Source: Lagopus muta
Taxonomy: Eukaryota; Chordata; Aves; Galliformes; Phasianidae
Reading direction: 5' to 3'
Assembly: GCF_023343835.1 (NCBI RefSeq)
Contig: NC_064449.1
Location: forward strand, 1,116,001 to 1,180,000
Length of the DNA: 64,000 nucleotides
The notes under the pieces were generated by a model, which saw nothing but the letters and a program-made list of their open reading frames with translations, did not search any database and had not been told where the DNA came from. Below, in pieces: positions 14,655 through 29,646 of this stretch. The translations under genes were made by a program, and so were the position numbers. Numbering within the stretch: position 1 is the first letter of the stretch; the number at the start of each line of letters is the position of its first letter.

Positions 14655-15992
14655 TTAAATCACCTCATTTCAGAGCTTGGTTGTATTTATAATATTGTTT
14701 CTTTTCTGTTGTTAATTCCTAGAATTTAGCTCTAAGCAGCCAAAGCTAAAAACTCCTATTTTCCACTTTCTCTGCCAAGAAAAAAATCAAAACAATTTTA
14801 GAAACAGTACTGAATAGAAACCTGGCTTATCCCTGCATTTAAGTTTCTCCCACAAAAACTTATTTCCAGAGTTTCTAGCCCTACTGTCATCTTATTGTTA
14901 TCCAACAGGTTAAAAACAAAATAAAAGCCAAGGATGAAAGTAAGGCCCATTGCCCTCTGGCTGGTTGGCGGTGAAGCCATTCCAGCATCAGCCCAGAAGT
15001 GGAAGCATCAAAGCCATAAGCAGAAAGTGCTACGAGATGTCAGAAAACAACGGACTTACAGGAAATAGCAAAGAAATTACTTTCACTTGGTGATGCTGGA
15101 AGTGTAATATATATGCTATTTATTTTGCTTAGGTGACCAGATGTGAAGCAAGAACTGTTGCCATTTACTTTTTCTCCACCCGAGAGCACTGTATTAACCA
15201 CAAAAGAAGAACAGGAAGATGGCTGCCCAGGCTTCTGGGGAAGAAGTTGCTCTGCAGAGGGCAAAATCTGAAGGAATGCAGGTATTGCACTGCACAGAAA
15301 AGTGAAAACAGCTGCTAAAGAGAAAGAAGCTGGAGTACTCAAACCATGGAAAAGCTGGTACCTGGAACCAGGATAGCAGAGCAGGTCCTCATTTTTTTAA
15401 TCTTTTTTTCCCCTTTTTGCTTTTAATAGCAGAGGCTCCAAGCCGTCATATATCTTGTTTCTGAATTCATTGTGTGCTACCTGTTCGTCTGTTTCCTGCC
15501 CTGCCCTTTGGACTTCTCTCCCCCCTCCAAGACCACAGGCCCAGAGCCTGTCCAAGGCACAAGCAGGACTCCCACGTCCCCCACAGCCACCCCAGCACGA
15601 GCACATTACCAAGGAGAAGAGCAGTACATACACACTCCACGTTCACAGTGGGCTTGTATTCTAGTTCTTAACCATGTTACCACATTCTCACTGCTGTTAT
15701 TACCTTTACTGCTTCACTGAAAGCATTCACACCCTTCACTCTGCAGCTCAGAAATAGCCGGTGCACTGAGCTCTCAAGTGGTCCTACAGGAAAAGCCAGC
15801 TGGCCTACACAGCAAGCTGCAGGAGCTCCAAGCCAGCCACTGCTCCTCCAACAGGACACACTGCTGCCAGGCAGGAGAGGAAAGGCACGGCAGTGGAAGC
15901 ACTGCCTGCAGGAGTGGGGTGACCCTGCACTGAGCTACATCTGCACAGTAAGCATTCTGTGGGCAGAAATACCGATGAAGAATGTAGACAGA

Positions 15993-16104
15993 ATTCACAG
16001 AATCACCAAGGACTTCTAAGATCATCCAGTCCAACCATCCGCTTGTCACCAATGCTTCCCACTAAACCACATCCCTCAATACAATGTCTACATGTTTCTT
16101 GAAC
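15993..16104 (-). mobile_element. Short CR1 3' fragment
   Basis: TTCACAGAATCACCAAGGAC followed by TCTAAGATCATCCAGTCCAA and TTCTTGAACAC is the inverted CR1 3' untranslated region. About 110 bases remain, with no coding part. It belongs to the CR1 subgroup with the 'accaaggttggaa' type end rather than that of the longer copies here. Confidence 0.85.
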
Positions 16105-19100
16105 ACAAAGTGGGGCCAAGATTTACTCCTAAAGAAAACAAAAAACTGCAAATCATGCAGTGCTCCTCCTTTCATTCTGCACATGGAAGGTCAGGCTACT
16201 GCCTCCAGCACTCCTACAAAAGCCACGCTACATTCCGCATATGGAAGGCTCTCCATCTTCAAGTCCACGCACCTACTTCATTGCCCATCCTCAAAGTGCT
16301 GGGGAGCAATGGGAGAGCAGGTCAGAAGATATGCACAACACACACACCATGCTACTGGCACAAAGAAAGCAAATAGGAGAGCAGGAGGACAAGGAAAAGG
16401 CAAGGGCAAAAATCTACTTTTTCCACAGTAGGATGCAGTGTAGTGCTGGAATACTTCACACATGACATAATACTCTAAAAGAAAGCACTTACACATGCTT
16501 CTCCAAAACGTCTACATCTGTTCTACATGGATCCCTATCTACAGCATAGAAAAGGAACATGTGGAGTTTCTGAAACAGCACAGCAAATATTATCACAGAT
16601 CACAAAGCCTCAGAGATCAGTGCCAGCACAGGGAAGCCAAGGAAAAACCACGTTAAGTGTTTCTATGCTGCCATCCACCAGGAACACACAAATAGGAGGA
16701 TGACAGGAAAACAAAACCAAAATCAAGTTACACGATAGCACCACGTTGGTCAGTGCAGCAATAACCAGAGATCAGCTGCCAAAGTAGTGGGCACATTCTT
16801 ACATACACAGCTTCTGGGCGCCCAGAGAGACCCAGAATAGCACCCAGCACAATCCATCCATAGCAGAGATGAAATATCTCTAGAAAGAAAAGTGCACAGA
16901 AGCCACCAGAGCCGCAACTGATTTAACATCACAGCAACATACGTTGGGAGCAATCCTACAGGCTGAGAGGTACAGCCAATGACCCAAGCTGAGTTAGGCT
17001 GGCAGTGAGTGCTCGCATGAGCAACAAGTCCCAAGAAAAGGGAGAGAAGTTTGGGGGGTGCTGAGGCTGGCATCTTAAAGCAGTATCTCAGACATCTCAC
17101 GTCCTGGTCAAAGCAGGGAAGCCTGTCTGGCGCATTTCTTTGGATGTATCCCTCTGTTTAAATCTGTACTAGGTGAGCACTGATACTCCTCCTTCAGAAC
17201 CTCCAGAGTTTGCCCCCTGTTAATTACAACTGAATTCAAGAGAAAATCTAGATACAGAAGTAGTACACAAGAGAAGATGGCAGCAGGCAGCATACATCTT
17301 GTGCCTCTGCAGGCAGTTTTCTATTAACACTAACACCACCAAGGTACCTGCACCCTTACTGAGGCTCTTCATATTCACTTATTTAAACCAGCATTAGTCC
17401 CTAGTTCTAAGCCCTCCATCTAAGGCTGGGCATTACAACCCAGACCGCCCATGGCTCTGGAGATGGAATGGAAAAACATCCGCGGTCAGCAGTGCAGATG
17501 GGGCAGGAGGGAAAGGCACAGCTGAGCGTGGCAGGGGGTCCCCTTAGGGACAGCCCTCATCACACAGAACAGGAATTACACTCTGTGCAGAAGCTGCTGA
17601 TCGCCTTGGGGCAGCGCACACGAGCAGAGCTGCCAAAAGCAGGCCTGGCCTTCCCATCAGCCTGCGCCTGGCTTCGCCCCATCCTGCTTTACGGTGGAGC
17701 TGCTGTCTGCATGCACCCATAACCAGGGGGAGCTGACTAAAAATCAGAAGCATTTATTGAACAGTTTTTTTCCTCCACTCAGATCAGTCCTTAAGCCAGG
17801 TTCATTAAATAGCCAGGGAAATGCCTACACCACTAAGACAGGACAGCAAAGCGGGTCAGGGAGGGCAGTGCTGCTGCAGGTTTCAAGCAGCCCAAGGCAG
17901 GCACTGACACCAGCAGCCCTGGTTTCTGTCTGAGCACAGAACTGTGAACGTGCAGCTTTTTGCTCACAACTGTTTAGAAATGAGTGCAGGATAAAGCAAA
18001 AGTCCTGCCAGGTGATGCAATCTATTGTGTTTCTTGCATCTTCTCCCACATGCAGTTTCAGCTTATTACAGTTGTTACAATTTTCTTAACACTAAAAATC
18101 AGGACAGAAGAAGGAACTTAGGAATACTTACAATTAACCAACATTGTTAGTAAATCACACGTTATGCAGAAGACTGTTTGCTTTGTAAGGAAACATTTTG
18201 GAGGGTTGTGCTGCAAAGCGTCCAACTCAACCAAATTAAAAAATATATGTAATTCTTCTCTGTCAACAGCAGTTGGACACAGAATGAAGAGTTTGTGAGA
18301 AGGCTGTTCTGCATGTGCCTGTGAGGAAACAACGAAATCAGACCTCTGTCTAACAACAACATCCAAATCTCCAACATTCAGCTTGCAACAACAGAATTCC
18401 CAAGACACCGAAGATCTGCTTCTGATATAACCATAGGCAGCTATTGGGTGTCAGCATTCCAACCCAGTACTCCATGGAGGCAGCTGAACGCATTCGAAAC
18501 ATACCCAAGAAATAGGTAATAATGACAACACAACCATGTCAATGCTTTCATTCACATGGCCAAAGAGTGCAACACGGCTCTTGGCAAAGCAGGAGAACAT
18601 AGGCTTCCCTTTTTGTGGGTGACTGCCTTAATCACTGCACTCTGCAGGGCAGAACAGCTTCAAATAGAACAAAAAAAGAGAAGACCTAAGAAGATTCAAC
18701 CCTCTGATACCCCCTATATACACAAGGGAGAAGAGATAGAGAAAGCAAATTTGCACCTTCTCTTGCAGCCATTACTCTGCAGCCTTAAATACAGACAACA
18801 CCTCCACGCGATCTGCAGCAGCTGAGGGCTGGAGCCATTTTAACTCCAAGACAGCATTCAGCTCCGTAAATCCCCAGTAGAGATAAAACCTAAGCTCTGA
18901 TTCCTTCCCCTCCCCTCAGGCTTAAATCAGAACAACAGGCAGGCAGGGTCTTCTGCTGATCTCACAGTGCTCAGATTGGCAGAGTTTCGGCTGCTAAAAA
19001 ATCACAATTCCCCAGCAACATTTCACACGGCACAACTTGATTCTGGCACGCTCCCAGCAACCCTGAGGATTTAATTAGTGCTGTGTAGCCACTGTGACTA

Positions 19101-22100
19101 TTTTCCTCTTCTGCAGTCCTCGCAGATGGAACACAAACAAAACAGATCTTCTGCCACCTCTTTCTTGTGCTCATCGCCATCTAATGCTTTTTCCCCACAA
19201 GATGTAGATAGTCCAAACCATAAACCAATTCTAAATTAACCTCCCAGAAGACTTAAGAAAGTCCACCTGTTCTATCGCAGAGCTTGGACAGATCGCACCA
19301 GAACACAGCAAGAGAAGCACCAGGCATGCAAAACCTTGTGTTTGGGCACACTAAGCATACAGCAGAGCTTTCAGATGAAGTTATGTAACCACGTGGCTTT
19401 TTTTCCTGCTTCATATAGCACAAATGGGTGGAAAAAGCTAAGGCAGATTCAGGCCCCAGAGTGTGGGAGATCAGCACTCCAGAGTCTCCAAAGCAGGAGG
19501 GACGTACAGAAATGGAGACAAAGATGTACAGAACAGGCAGGGAAAGCCCTCGAAGAGAAGCAGACACAGCCCAGCCCTCAGCTCTGCCCTGACCTCCTCA
19601 AAGGCCTTCAGTCTGACACTGCTCAGGTCATTTTCATCCCTCTCAATTCTCCAATTCAAAGAGGAGAAAAAAAAAGGTCATTAAAATACTTCTCAACTAC
19701 CTGCCTAAATAGCACTTCTACAAACAAGTTACTGTCAGCCCGTGGGACTATAAAGAAAGAAAATCCTTTTTCGTAAGAAAGATGCTAAGGTGTCCAGGGT
19801 GTCTCAGAATCCTGATTTATTTCCTAGCCTCTCAAGGTGGCTGAAATCTAAACCATTTCTCTAGTCTTGATTTTTGCTTACTTTTATGTCAAACTGTACT
19901 TGACGAGTGTTTTTAATCTACAATTTATGCTTTGAATTGGAACACAGAAAATGTAAGAGTCTCAAATATATTTGCCAATTTTATTAGCCGCATCTTAGAG
20001 AGCTCCATTCAAGTAAGTAGCTGTGCTGAAGCCACTGGAGACTCATACTAAGGACTACTCACAGGAGGAGAAATCTGCATAAGAAAGCCCTTAGTTCATA
20101 GTCCAGGAATTTAAACTGTAGTTAAAGGTGCCATGGGAATTACACCACCATTTTAATTAAATGCTATAAGATCTTGCAGACAGATTCAAGATTAGCACCA
20201 TCTGTTTTGGTTCTGAGTGTTCCATTTCACTACATCATTCTCACACAGCAACAAAATATCATTTCACACTGTACTCAGCCATTCAAACACCAGATAACAT
20301 TTATGTCATCCCCACTATGAAGGGAGGACCAAACAAGGCTGCAGCAACCTGTGCTTACAGGGAGGTGAACAGCACACACTGACAACAACTCCTATCCCCC
20401 ATTCCCACTTAAATAAAATATTTAGTAACATCTGCCTAAGTCCCTGTCAAGTGAATAGGAAGAACAAAGGCAAAGAAAACACACGTACACCCCGAGGAAC
20501 GGAGACTGCTTTGCTAGAGGAAACAACTGGGGCAGCAGCACCTCCTCCAGCAAGGAGCCAAGCAGCAGCACACAGCCGTGTGCAGACATTCCCTCCCACC
20601 TTTTTGACTTCTGGGTTTTTAACTCTTGCAGTTAAAATAAAAAATAAAAAAAAAAAAGTAATAATAAAACAAACGTCCTCCACCCCATGCAGTCTCTCAA
20701 AATCAGACTACTTACAAAACTACTTATTACCATTCCCCTTCCATTTGGGAAGAGAGGACAGGTTTGTGCATCCTTCCTGCAGGGCTCATCCCCACTGCTC
20801 CTTTCCCAAGGGAAGTGCACTGTGCTCAATGGGCCGCACTGAGTCCAGAATGGCATCTGCTGGGCACTGACTGGCAGACCAGCCTGAGAAGAACTGCATA
20901 AGCAACGATCTGTACCAAACCTAGTCATGCTTCGAATTCAAAAAAAGGAAAAACACCAGCAGATCAGAAAAAAAATAGTCCAATACTGAAATGGCATCTA
21001 CATGGCCAACAGGAATACCACGTTATGCTCGGTGCTCTGAAGAGCAGAACTCAGCTGAGGGCCATTTCCTTCATCTTGCACCCAACACGTCTGACTTGGT
21101 TCCTGCCCTGCCCCGAGGGCACAGTCCAGCGGAGAAAGGACACAGAACAGCCACCAACAATCCCAGAAAAACAAGTGTCAGCCCCTCTGCCCACCTGTTC
21201 TTAAAGCCAGACTGCACCTGAGTGCCCTCGCATGCAGCACCAGAGGCCAGAACAGCACATTGGCCCCACAGCACGCAGCCCTGCTCTCTGTACCGCACTG
21301 CACACAGCTGCCCCAGAGCCGTGTGTGACAGCGTGCCAGCTCTTATCTCCTCCAGGTAACCAAGGTCCTACTATCAGAAGGATTCCCGATGGAGTTCATA
21401 CCTGGGATCATTTGAGATACTGCATCTTAGTGCTTAAGACCAGAGAAACCAAAATACTTCTAAAAACATCCACACATACCATTATTAAGAGCCACAAACC
21501 AACAGTGAGCTATCATGCTTAAGAAGTAAACAGTAGTGACAGGAAGGAGGGTTTTTTCTGTCTCCCAGCTGTCAGCACAATCCCATGTACGAGGGAGAGG
21601 AGGCAGCTAGGAAGATTAAGGGATTGTTTCAGAAAACACAAGTCAGAGCAGTCTCAGAAGGAATTTGAGGTGGAAAATATAAAAGGATCCCAGTACGAAT
21701 GCTCAGGTTTCAGCAGTTCTGGCAGATGTAGGAGCTACCAAAGAAGTTCTGAGTGGCAAGCATAAAAAAATAATCTGATACAAAGGCCCAAATTACTGAT
21801 TTGTATCCCAAGAGCCATACAATTTCTGGGTTAAGTACCAAAATAAAAGTCCAAAATAAGGCAGCAGAAGGAATACAAACAGGCACACACTGACATACAG
21901 GAAGAGCAACAGCACCTTCCTGGAGTCCGATCTCTCAGACAGCTATAGCCCAGCATCTGCTGATCTTGTGCTGTAGTGCAAAAATGTGTGAAAATGGAAG
22001 ACTAATAAAGCACATACTAATTGCTAATAAACATTAAAGAAGATTTTTACTAGTCAAATAGCTACGGGTCAAGTGAGAAAAGTTCTGCTGCAGATTAACA

Positions 22101-23804
22101 CCCACCAAAAGGGAAAAGGAGAGAACACATTTGCTACTGTAAAAGGGGACACCTGGAATCAGTGTACAGGAAAGTGTTTCACAAGATTTTCCACAGATAC
22201 TAAAATGAAGGAGGAGACTAGCAAACTGACAGAATCTGCTTACAAAATTGAGATGGGAGGATAAGAGCCCATTGCAAAGAACTTAAAATTGCACACCATG
22301 GAAGAAATCAAGCCAGCATGTGAAATTCAGCATAGATAAACACGACATAAATCGAGGGTGTAGGCACACAAACAAGAAAAACAGAACAAAAGGAATTCGT
22401 GCAAGACAACCTTCAGGCTCCATCAAGATCTCAGTGCAGTGAATGGCTTTGGTTAACAAAGCTCCAGCCCCGAGCAGACCCAGCAGCACTCGGCACACAG
22501 CTCTCAGCATGGCCCTCCAGCTCCTCTCTGCAGGAAGGGCTGCACCAAGTTCATCAGACAGATCTGAAAGGATAACGTGTAAACCCAGCCAGTGGCCAAA
22601 GGGCAGAGATTCAGCCACTACCTGAAAAGATGCTCTCAAGTCAGAAATACTAAAGATATGACAGCAATATCTTCTCAAGTAAGCATGCTACTGAAACCCA
22701 GGGGGCACACACCTGCACACACCTGTTCCTTGTGCTCCGTGGGGCCTTACAGATCCATGAATTGCAAGCAGCCACACTAGAGTCATCAGCAGTGTGAGAA
22801 AGGAAAATTGAAAAGCTCATTTCAACAACAAAACAGGTGCAGAATGGGTAGGAAGACAGTTCTCATTGGATGCTACTGGACAAGATCTACCTGTATCTAC
22901 AGAGAACTTACTGACCCACATTAAACATAAAAGCAGACAAAAGCACTCAACAAAATGTGGTGAGTTTTGCTTCTGTTTTGGGTGTTTTTATGCAATAGAG
23001 AGGAAGAAGTGAAACAATCACCTATATCAGAACTGAACAAGGAGCATAAATACAGATACACTGCTGTATGCCGCAATGTCTGCGAGCAAAATGTCTCCTC
23101 TGAGACAGAAGGAACTGAAAACCCTATTTCAACTTGAACAACCCTAGGGTTAGGCACTTACTAATGTGTAATCCAGCTCCTCTGACAGCTTGTAAAATTC
23201 TCCTTTAGCGGTTCACGTCCTTAAACAAGAACTTGTGGTAACTTCTCCCTAATATTGCGTTCCCTGAACTTCTGCAGGTCAGGCTATGGCTGCAATTACA
23301 CAGAGCAGGCTAAAGAACCACACAGTTCCACAGAGCACCAACCAGCTCCTTCACAAGGGGAATCAACTGTGTTTTAACTTCTGATTATACAGCTGAGAAC
23401 AGAGAAAATGAAAATCACCACTGCGCTTTTCCAGAGCTTCTAACAGCACAGAAATCAAACCCACGTGCAACGGACTGCCAAAGAATCCCTTCCCTCACTC
23501 TGAATGATCAGGTCTGCAGCTCCCTTCAAAAAGCCATCACCAGCACTAAGGAACTGCCCATGTTCCAAATTAAAACATAAAACCTCTCTTACAGAGAAGT
23601 TAACCAACGTATTCAAAAAAGAAAGCAGAACACATGTCAGCAGCCACAAGAGAGCCAAGTTACAAGCAAATATGAAAGTGCAGGATTCTTCTCTCTTCCT
23701 TCAACCTTTTATTTTTAACTGAAGGAAGGAAATATCAAACATCAGAGTCTTACAATGGACTATCAGATGTTTCCCAAACAGAGTAATCTAACACATGAGC
23801 AGTT

Positions 23805-23849
23805 AAAAAAAAAAAAAAAAAAGAAGAAGAAGGGGGAGGAGGAAAGGAA
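23805..23849. repeat. Polypurine tract (A run, AAG and GGA)
   Basis: A run of A merges into (AAG)n and AGGGGGAGGAGG in intron 1; all-purine and a possible triplex former. Confidence 0.8.
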
Positions 23850-26800
23850 ATAACAACCGAAGTAGAGTAAACTTTGGCCCACTGAGTTCAGGAATGCAGT
23901 TCCTTTCCTTCTTTTATGCAAAAAATAAAAAAAAAAAAAAAATCAATCTGCACCGGGAGCTCAGAACACTGTCACACCACCTCCAAGCACTACGGCTGTG
24001 GGAACAGCAGCTCAGGGATTGCTCCACGCACGAGCGGCGCCCACAGCCCGACCCGCACGGCACCAACGCCAGCAGGAGCACCAAGCAAAGCCCTGCTTGT
24101 TGAGCTGCCTGCCAAAACCCCTTAAAAAAGGAAAACCAGGAGGAGAAAGAAACACACCTCTCTCGAGAACTCTTTTATACAAATCTTCCTTAACATAGAA
24201 AGTACAAATAAATCCACTACATGACTGGTCATGCAGGTTCCTTTTGCCAGTTCTCTTACTGTCACTCCTGCGCACACATGAACCCAGCACCTCCTCCCAG
24301 AAGGAAATTCTGGAAATTCACTAGCTCAAAATGTTATTTAAAGACAAAATTTGATCATCAGAAACATTGGGCAAACTCAGGATAAGGTAACTTAACCAAT
24401 TAGCCTCCTCTGTCAGCAAATAAATTGTTTTCTGTATAAAGGTGTTGGCACAGTTACTACAAGGCATTCCTGGAAAGGATTTTATAGCTTCCCCGGAATC
24501 AGCTACAAGTTGTGAAACACAGCAGCCATGCAGGAGCTGAGACTTACAAGAACCCACCAGCAAGAGACTGCAGCTGGACAAAACGGGCTCAGCACTTCCT
24601 AGCAAACCAAAGGCTCCAATGAGGAAAAAAAACATGGTTTTATACTGTCACACAGTAATACATTACCAAAAGGCAGGAGGTTTTCAATGCCTGGATCAGT
24701 AGCACAGAAGAGTTTCCTATAAATTTTCTTTTCAATCCACTGTTCTGTCAAAATACTGTATTTTGTGGGCAAACATGGAGCCATAAGAACAGTCAACAAG
24801 GCAACGTCTGCAGCACAAGTCTCTTAAAACTAAAGGATGAATTAAATGAAGTTATACTGAATGAGCTTTCAGTCTCCTCTCCTGCACAGCCACTCATACC
24901 CAGCTTCAATATGTGCTGCTGCCTGAACAGGGGGGGGCAAGGGAATGAGGGGTACAGTGCTGGGGGGATAAGAGGGGACAGGAGTTCCCTGATGCAGGTG
25001 TACATGGGAGCTGAGTCCTGCCATGGGCAATAGGGCAGGGAAAGGAACACTGGGGGGGAAAAAGCGCTCCTTCTTCCTATAATGTTTTTGACTTGTCATA
25101 GAAAGCTAAGAGCAGTACACAGCACTGCCACAGGGGCTGATAAAAGAAAGCAGAGGAAAGTTCCTACTGAAAAGTGATATAGAAATGTGTCTTATTTTAA
25201 ATAAAAGCCTTAACTGGTGAGGACTGTCCATTTTTCTCCAGTTTTGTATGATTAAATCTAATTCTTAGCACAGGGACGAGGTATTTGCATGTTTGACCTC
25301 GTTGATGTAAATATTGCCTAGAGGCACATTATGTAGCAGCAGCACCATAAAACTTCCTGTTTCAAAGAAACAAAGGAGAGAATGCCACCAAGCACTCAAA
25401 TCACATTTCTATACACATTATTGCGATTCCGCTCAGGAAAGGGAATGAAGCCACAAATTAGCAGTGAGTACAGAAGCAGCTCACAGCTCACAGAGCAGTA
25501 GAGGAACACAGAGATTTGAAAGAGTGTAATGCTATACTGGTCAGCCCCAAAGACACCCCCCTACCCATGTTACTGGGCTGCCTGCAGGAGCACACTCACA
25601 AGTTTAAGAAAACTGCCATGCAGTTCTACAAACCTCTGAGTGTGCAGGCATAGAGTGGTAACATTGGTAACATTCCTGCATTAGGAAGAAACAATTAGAA
25701 AAAAAAACAAAACCACAATGAGAATTAGTTGTTAGTATTGGATGGCACTGCAGGAGATAGCACTGAGTCAATGCAGAATGAAAAATAAAAGGCAGAGAAG
25801 GCACAGGACCAAAGCCTCTGGAAGCAAAATCACAGTAACCAGAGGAGATGGAGCAGTAAGAGAAGAATGGAGAGGAGCAGAACGATCCCAGTCACAGGAT
25901 GAGAAAACTGCAGCAGCACTGCTGAGATGAGCAGGGATATTCAGCAGAAGGATGCTGTCCTGACCAAGGAGGTACACATGAGGTGAGCGGGTTCCCTGCA
26001 GTGAGCAAGGGAGATGGGAAACAAGGTGGAGAGTTCTCACCCCATAACCAGAAAGCTTATCAAACAGACCTAAGTGTTTAACTTCTTACAAGCATGCCAT
26101 TCCAGTCACACCGATACCTCCAAGCATTTACAGAAGGGCAATCTACACCCCACACCAAAGGGACAGTTATGAATACTTAAAAAAAAAAAAGAAATCCATA
26201 AAGTCTCTCCATCCAGTGACCGAAGGCAATTAGTTCAGCACTCAGCAGATACAGCTCACAAAAGTTTCTCCCCTAAAATTCAAAGATTTCCGTTTCTATA
26301 GATTTCTTCAAGACAATTGCATTCCAAAGAAGGAAAATAATAGCAGAAAGCTTCACATGCAGCATTGAAAAGTTCCTCCTTTTAATGCTTCCACATGAGG
26401 AAGTGCTCTCAGAAGCAGAGAATGGAAAAAAGAAAAAAATAAAAAGGACTCAAGATCAAAATGTTCTTGATAACTAGGGTTGTGATGTCAGTATTGCACA
26501 ATGATGTAGAACACCCCACAAATACTGAATCTTTTCAGCCGGATAAGCAAGTGAAAGTTACAATTTTTGATCAGCAGTTGTTTTTGTTTGTTTTATAATA
26601 AACACGTCAGCCTAATAGTTGAGTCTCATGTCCACATTCATGGCACCCCAAGGCACAGTGCTGTCACCAGCAGCAGAACGTGGTCACTGGAAGACTCACA
26701 GCTGCAGGAGATGTGCACGTTCAGAACTAAGCAGGATTTCACAGAGCCTCACCCAGACCCTTCCCACCAGATAGTCCAGGTCTTCGGTCCCGAGCTGCAA

Positions 26801-27888
26801 ATGTAACTCCTACACACTCAATTTCCTTGTGCAGCATGCAGAAAAGGTTACTTACCTAACTCAGTCATTAATTCCACTCCCAAAGGTGGGCAAGTTGGAT
26901 GTGACACACTTTGGATGCTGCTCTGTCCCAATCTCTTTAGAAATCTGCATTCATTTGTTTAAACTCATACCTGAATAGGCTCCATGGAACTCCTGAATGC
27001 TCTCTGACTGCTTTCCAAAAAGATTTTGAAGGGAACTTTTCCACTTCCATCCCATTACCAAATAAAATTCAGGATAAAAGGTAACTAAAGAATCAAATAC
27101 TGACGGAAAATCCGACAGGTTAAGTCCATTCCGTGAATACATCTATGTAAATTCACACCTACATAAAGCCTGAAAGAAGCAATATCCTGACCACAACGTG
27201 ACACAGACACAGTAACAGCCTGCTGCTCAGATAATCCGGTGAGCAGGGCCAGGTTAATTTACTACTGCCTATGGATTTGGTTGTGCAATCAACTGTTTAC
27301 TATGAAGTCTTTTACTGACAATTACGCAAGGTACCAAAGAGTGCCTCTACAGCACTCCTGATCTTCACTTCAGGATGCCTTGAAAACCCTTAAAGAAGAT
27401 ATTTCAAATGCCATTTCAGACTCCCTTGGCTCCTTTCAGTTTCACTACTAAAATGGCAGCAAGTCTCGCTGATGGAAGCTTGTTCTGCTTGGGAACTAGA
27501 AGCAGAACCCCAGTGCCCCTCAGGGTGTGTAAATCGCACTGGAAGGCGATGTGGAGCAGAGACAAACTTCTGCCACTCAGAGCTCTCCTGCAGCAGGATC
27601 CTGGGAGAATGCATTTAAACACCTGCTCACAACCTCTTTGACAGTAGATTCTACAAAGCATTATACAAATACGTATCACTTTTCAAGCACAAAACCAAGT
27701 CCTTTCCAGGCTGAAGACTCCTACAGCATCCAGTCTTTCATCACACAAAAGCTGTTCCAAATTCACAGTCACTCCTGACACCCTTGGCTCCATTCTTTCT
27801 CCTGGCCCAGCGGACATTATGCAACCTCGGCCCAGTTTTGCAGGGCTGTCTCGTGTCTCCTGATCCACCATTGCAGTACAGGCAGGCA

Positions 27889-28160
27889 AAAGAATCACAG
27901 AATCACAGCCTTTATCATCACAGAATGGCCTGGGCTGAAAAGGACCACAATTATGTAGTTTCAACCCCCTGCTATGTGCAGGGTCACCAACCTCCAGACC
28001 AGGCTGCCCAGAGCCACATCCAGCCTGGCCCTGGATGCCTCCAGGGATGGGGCATCCACAACATTTTCCAGAATGTCTTTGACTGTCCTGATAATTACTA
28101 GTTTCAATTGGCCATGCAAGCTAAGAGCCCCATGTTCCCTACACACATTCACCTCCATAC
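27889..28160 (-). mobile_element. CR1 3' fragment in MED13L intron 1
   Basis: The inverted tail is duplicated (AGAATCACAGAATCACAG, then CACAGAATGGCCTGGGCTG). It is followed by the CR1 3' region with GACCAGGCTGCCCAGAGCC and CTCCAGGGATGGGGCATCCA. The right edge is diverged and placed only approximately. No reverse-transcriptase frame is left. Confidence 0.9.
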
Positions 28161-29598
28161 TGTCAGCCCTTACTCACAGGAAAAATAAAAAATCAAATTA
28201 ATTTCAGTACAACTACTTTTATGATACAGGATTTACACAGGAAGACTGTCTGCCAGCTGGACTGAAGTTTCAGTACAAAGGGCATTACTTCAGAACATGT
28301 GGCCTAAGTAGTTATTAGCCAACACTCGGTATTTAAATAAACTGCCCCTTAACAATTGCTTATTAGGCACTGTTGACAAACAGGCGCTCTTCTCCAGCAG
28401 CAGACATTTTGACTACTGCTGCAAAAACAGAGTTAGGACAAATACAACTCCTTCTATTGCTCTGCGGGAGACAACAGATTTCAGACAACGTGGGCTCTTA
28501 ATGAGCACGGCCACCGACCTGCCAGGCACCACAGGACGGACAGGCTGCCATCCGAGGCACGTTGTGACCCTCATAACGCCTCACTAAGAAACGCTTTATG
28601 TTCAGGGCAGACACTGAGGTTCTCTTCTGCCTGCCTGACCAAACACACACATTAACTCACTTTCCACAGTGGTTCTGCTTCCTGTGTCAGCACAGCACAG
28701 CACGGAGAGCAGCCCCTCACGCCATGCCTGAACACCACTGCAGGTACCAGACATCACTTCTGGCACCTGCATGATCAGAGCTCATTTTATAACCTTAAGA
28801 CTATGCCGTCCCCTCAGGTGACATATTTTAAACTAAGAGCCTCTACACATTCAGGGCATCACTGACAAAACATAACCAGTTACTAGAAAGCTTTGGAAAA
28901 TGTTTTTCACAACAGCAAGATACTTTCAAAAATATTTCCCCAAGAAAATCCAAACAAACAGCAGCGCCTACCATCTCTCTAAAGAATGTCTACAGCTGAC
29001 AGACAAACAAGCTGGAAATGATGGGTTGCCAAACACCCCGAAGCCACTGCCAACCTCAGGCACACAGCACAGTCCAGCTCCTCTGGCACAGGAGCTGCTG
29101 TTCCTCCTCAGACAAAGGGAACGTTTGTGGGAAGAAACGTTGCTCCAACACCAGCAAACAGAAGTACTATTTCTGAGCTGTCATTCTCCAGGCAAGAACA
29201 TCACCTTTTGATTCAAGCCCAAAACGAAGCTGGAGATTAAAAATGAACTGTAATACTCATGGCAGAATGGGTTTCAGGCAGCTCAGTAATTCACCTCACT
29301 CCTACGGGATGAATGACTTCCCATCAACAGCTGATTCATTTGTGCATGTTTCTGTTCTGTTGCACTGCAAGAGTAAATGAAGAGCAAAACTTCCTCCAAT
29401 TAGCAATCCCTACTACTGTACCTTTAACACTTTGTACGTTTTTACATGAATGTGACAATTTGAGGTTATAAGGTCAGTTCTGCTGGCCACAGACCCCCCC
29501 CTGTTCCTACTTCCTTCCTTGGTATCCTTCACTGATACATACACCATAACAAGTACCAATTCAACTGAAAAAAAATCACACTGACAGTTACTGCATTT

Positions 29599-29646
29599 GT
29601 ATATGTATATACAAGTATATATAAAATGGATATATATATATTTTTT
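29599..29646. repeat. Imperfect TA-rich low-complexity tract
   Basis: GTATATGTATATACAAGTAT followed by TATATAAAATGGATATATAT; imperfect alternating TA in intron 1. Confidence 0.85.
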
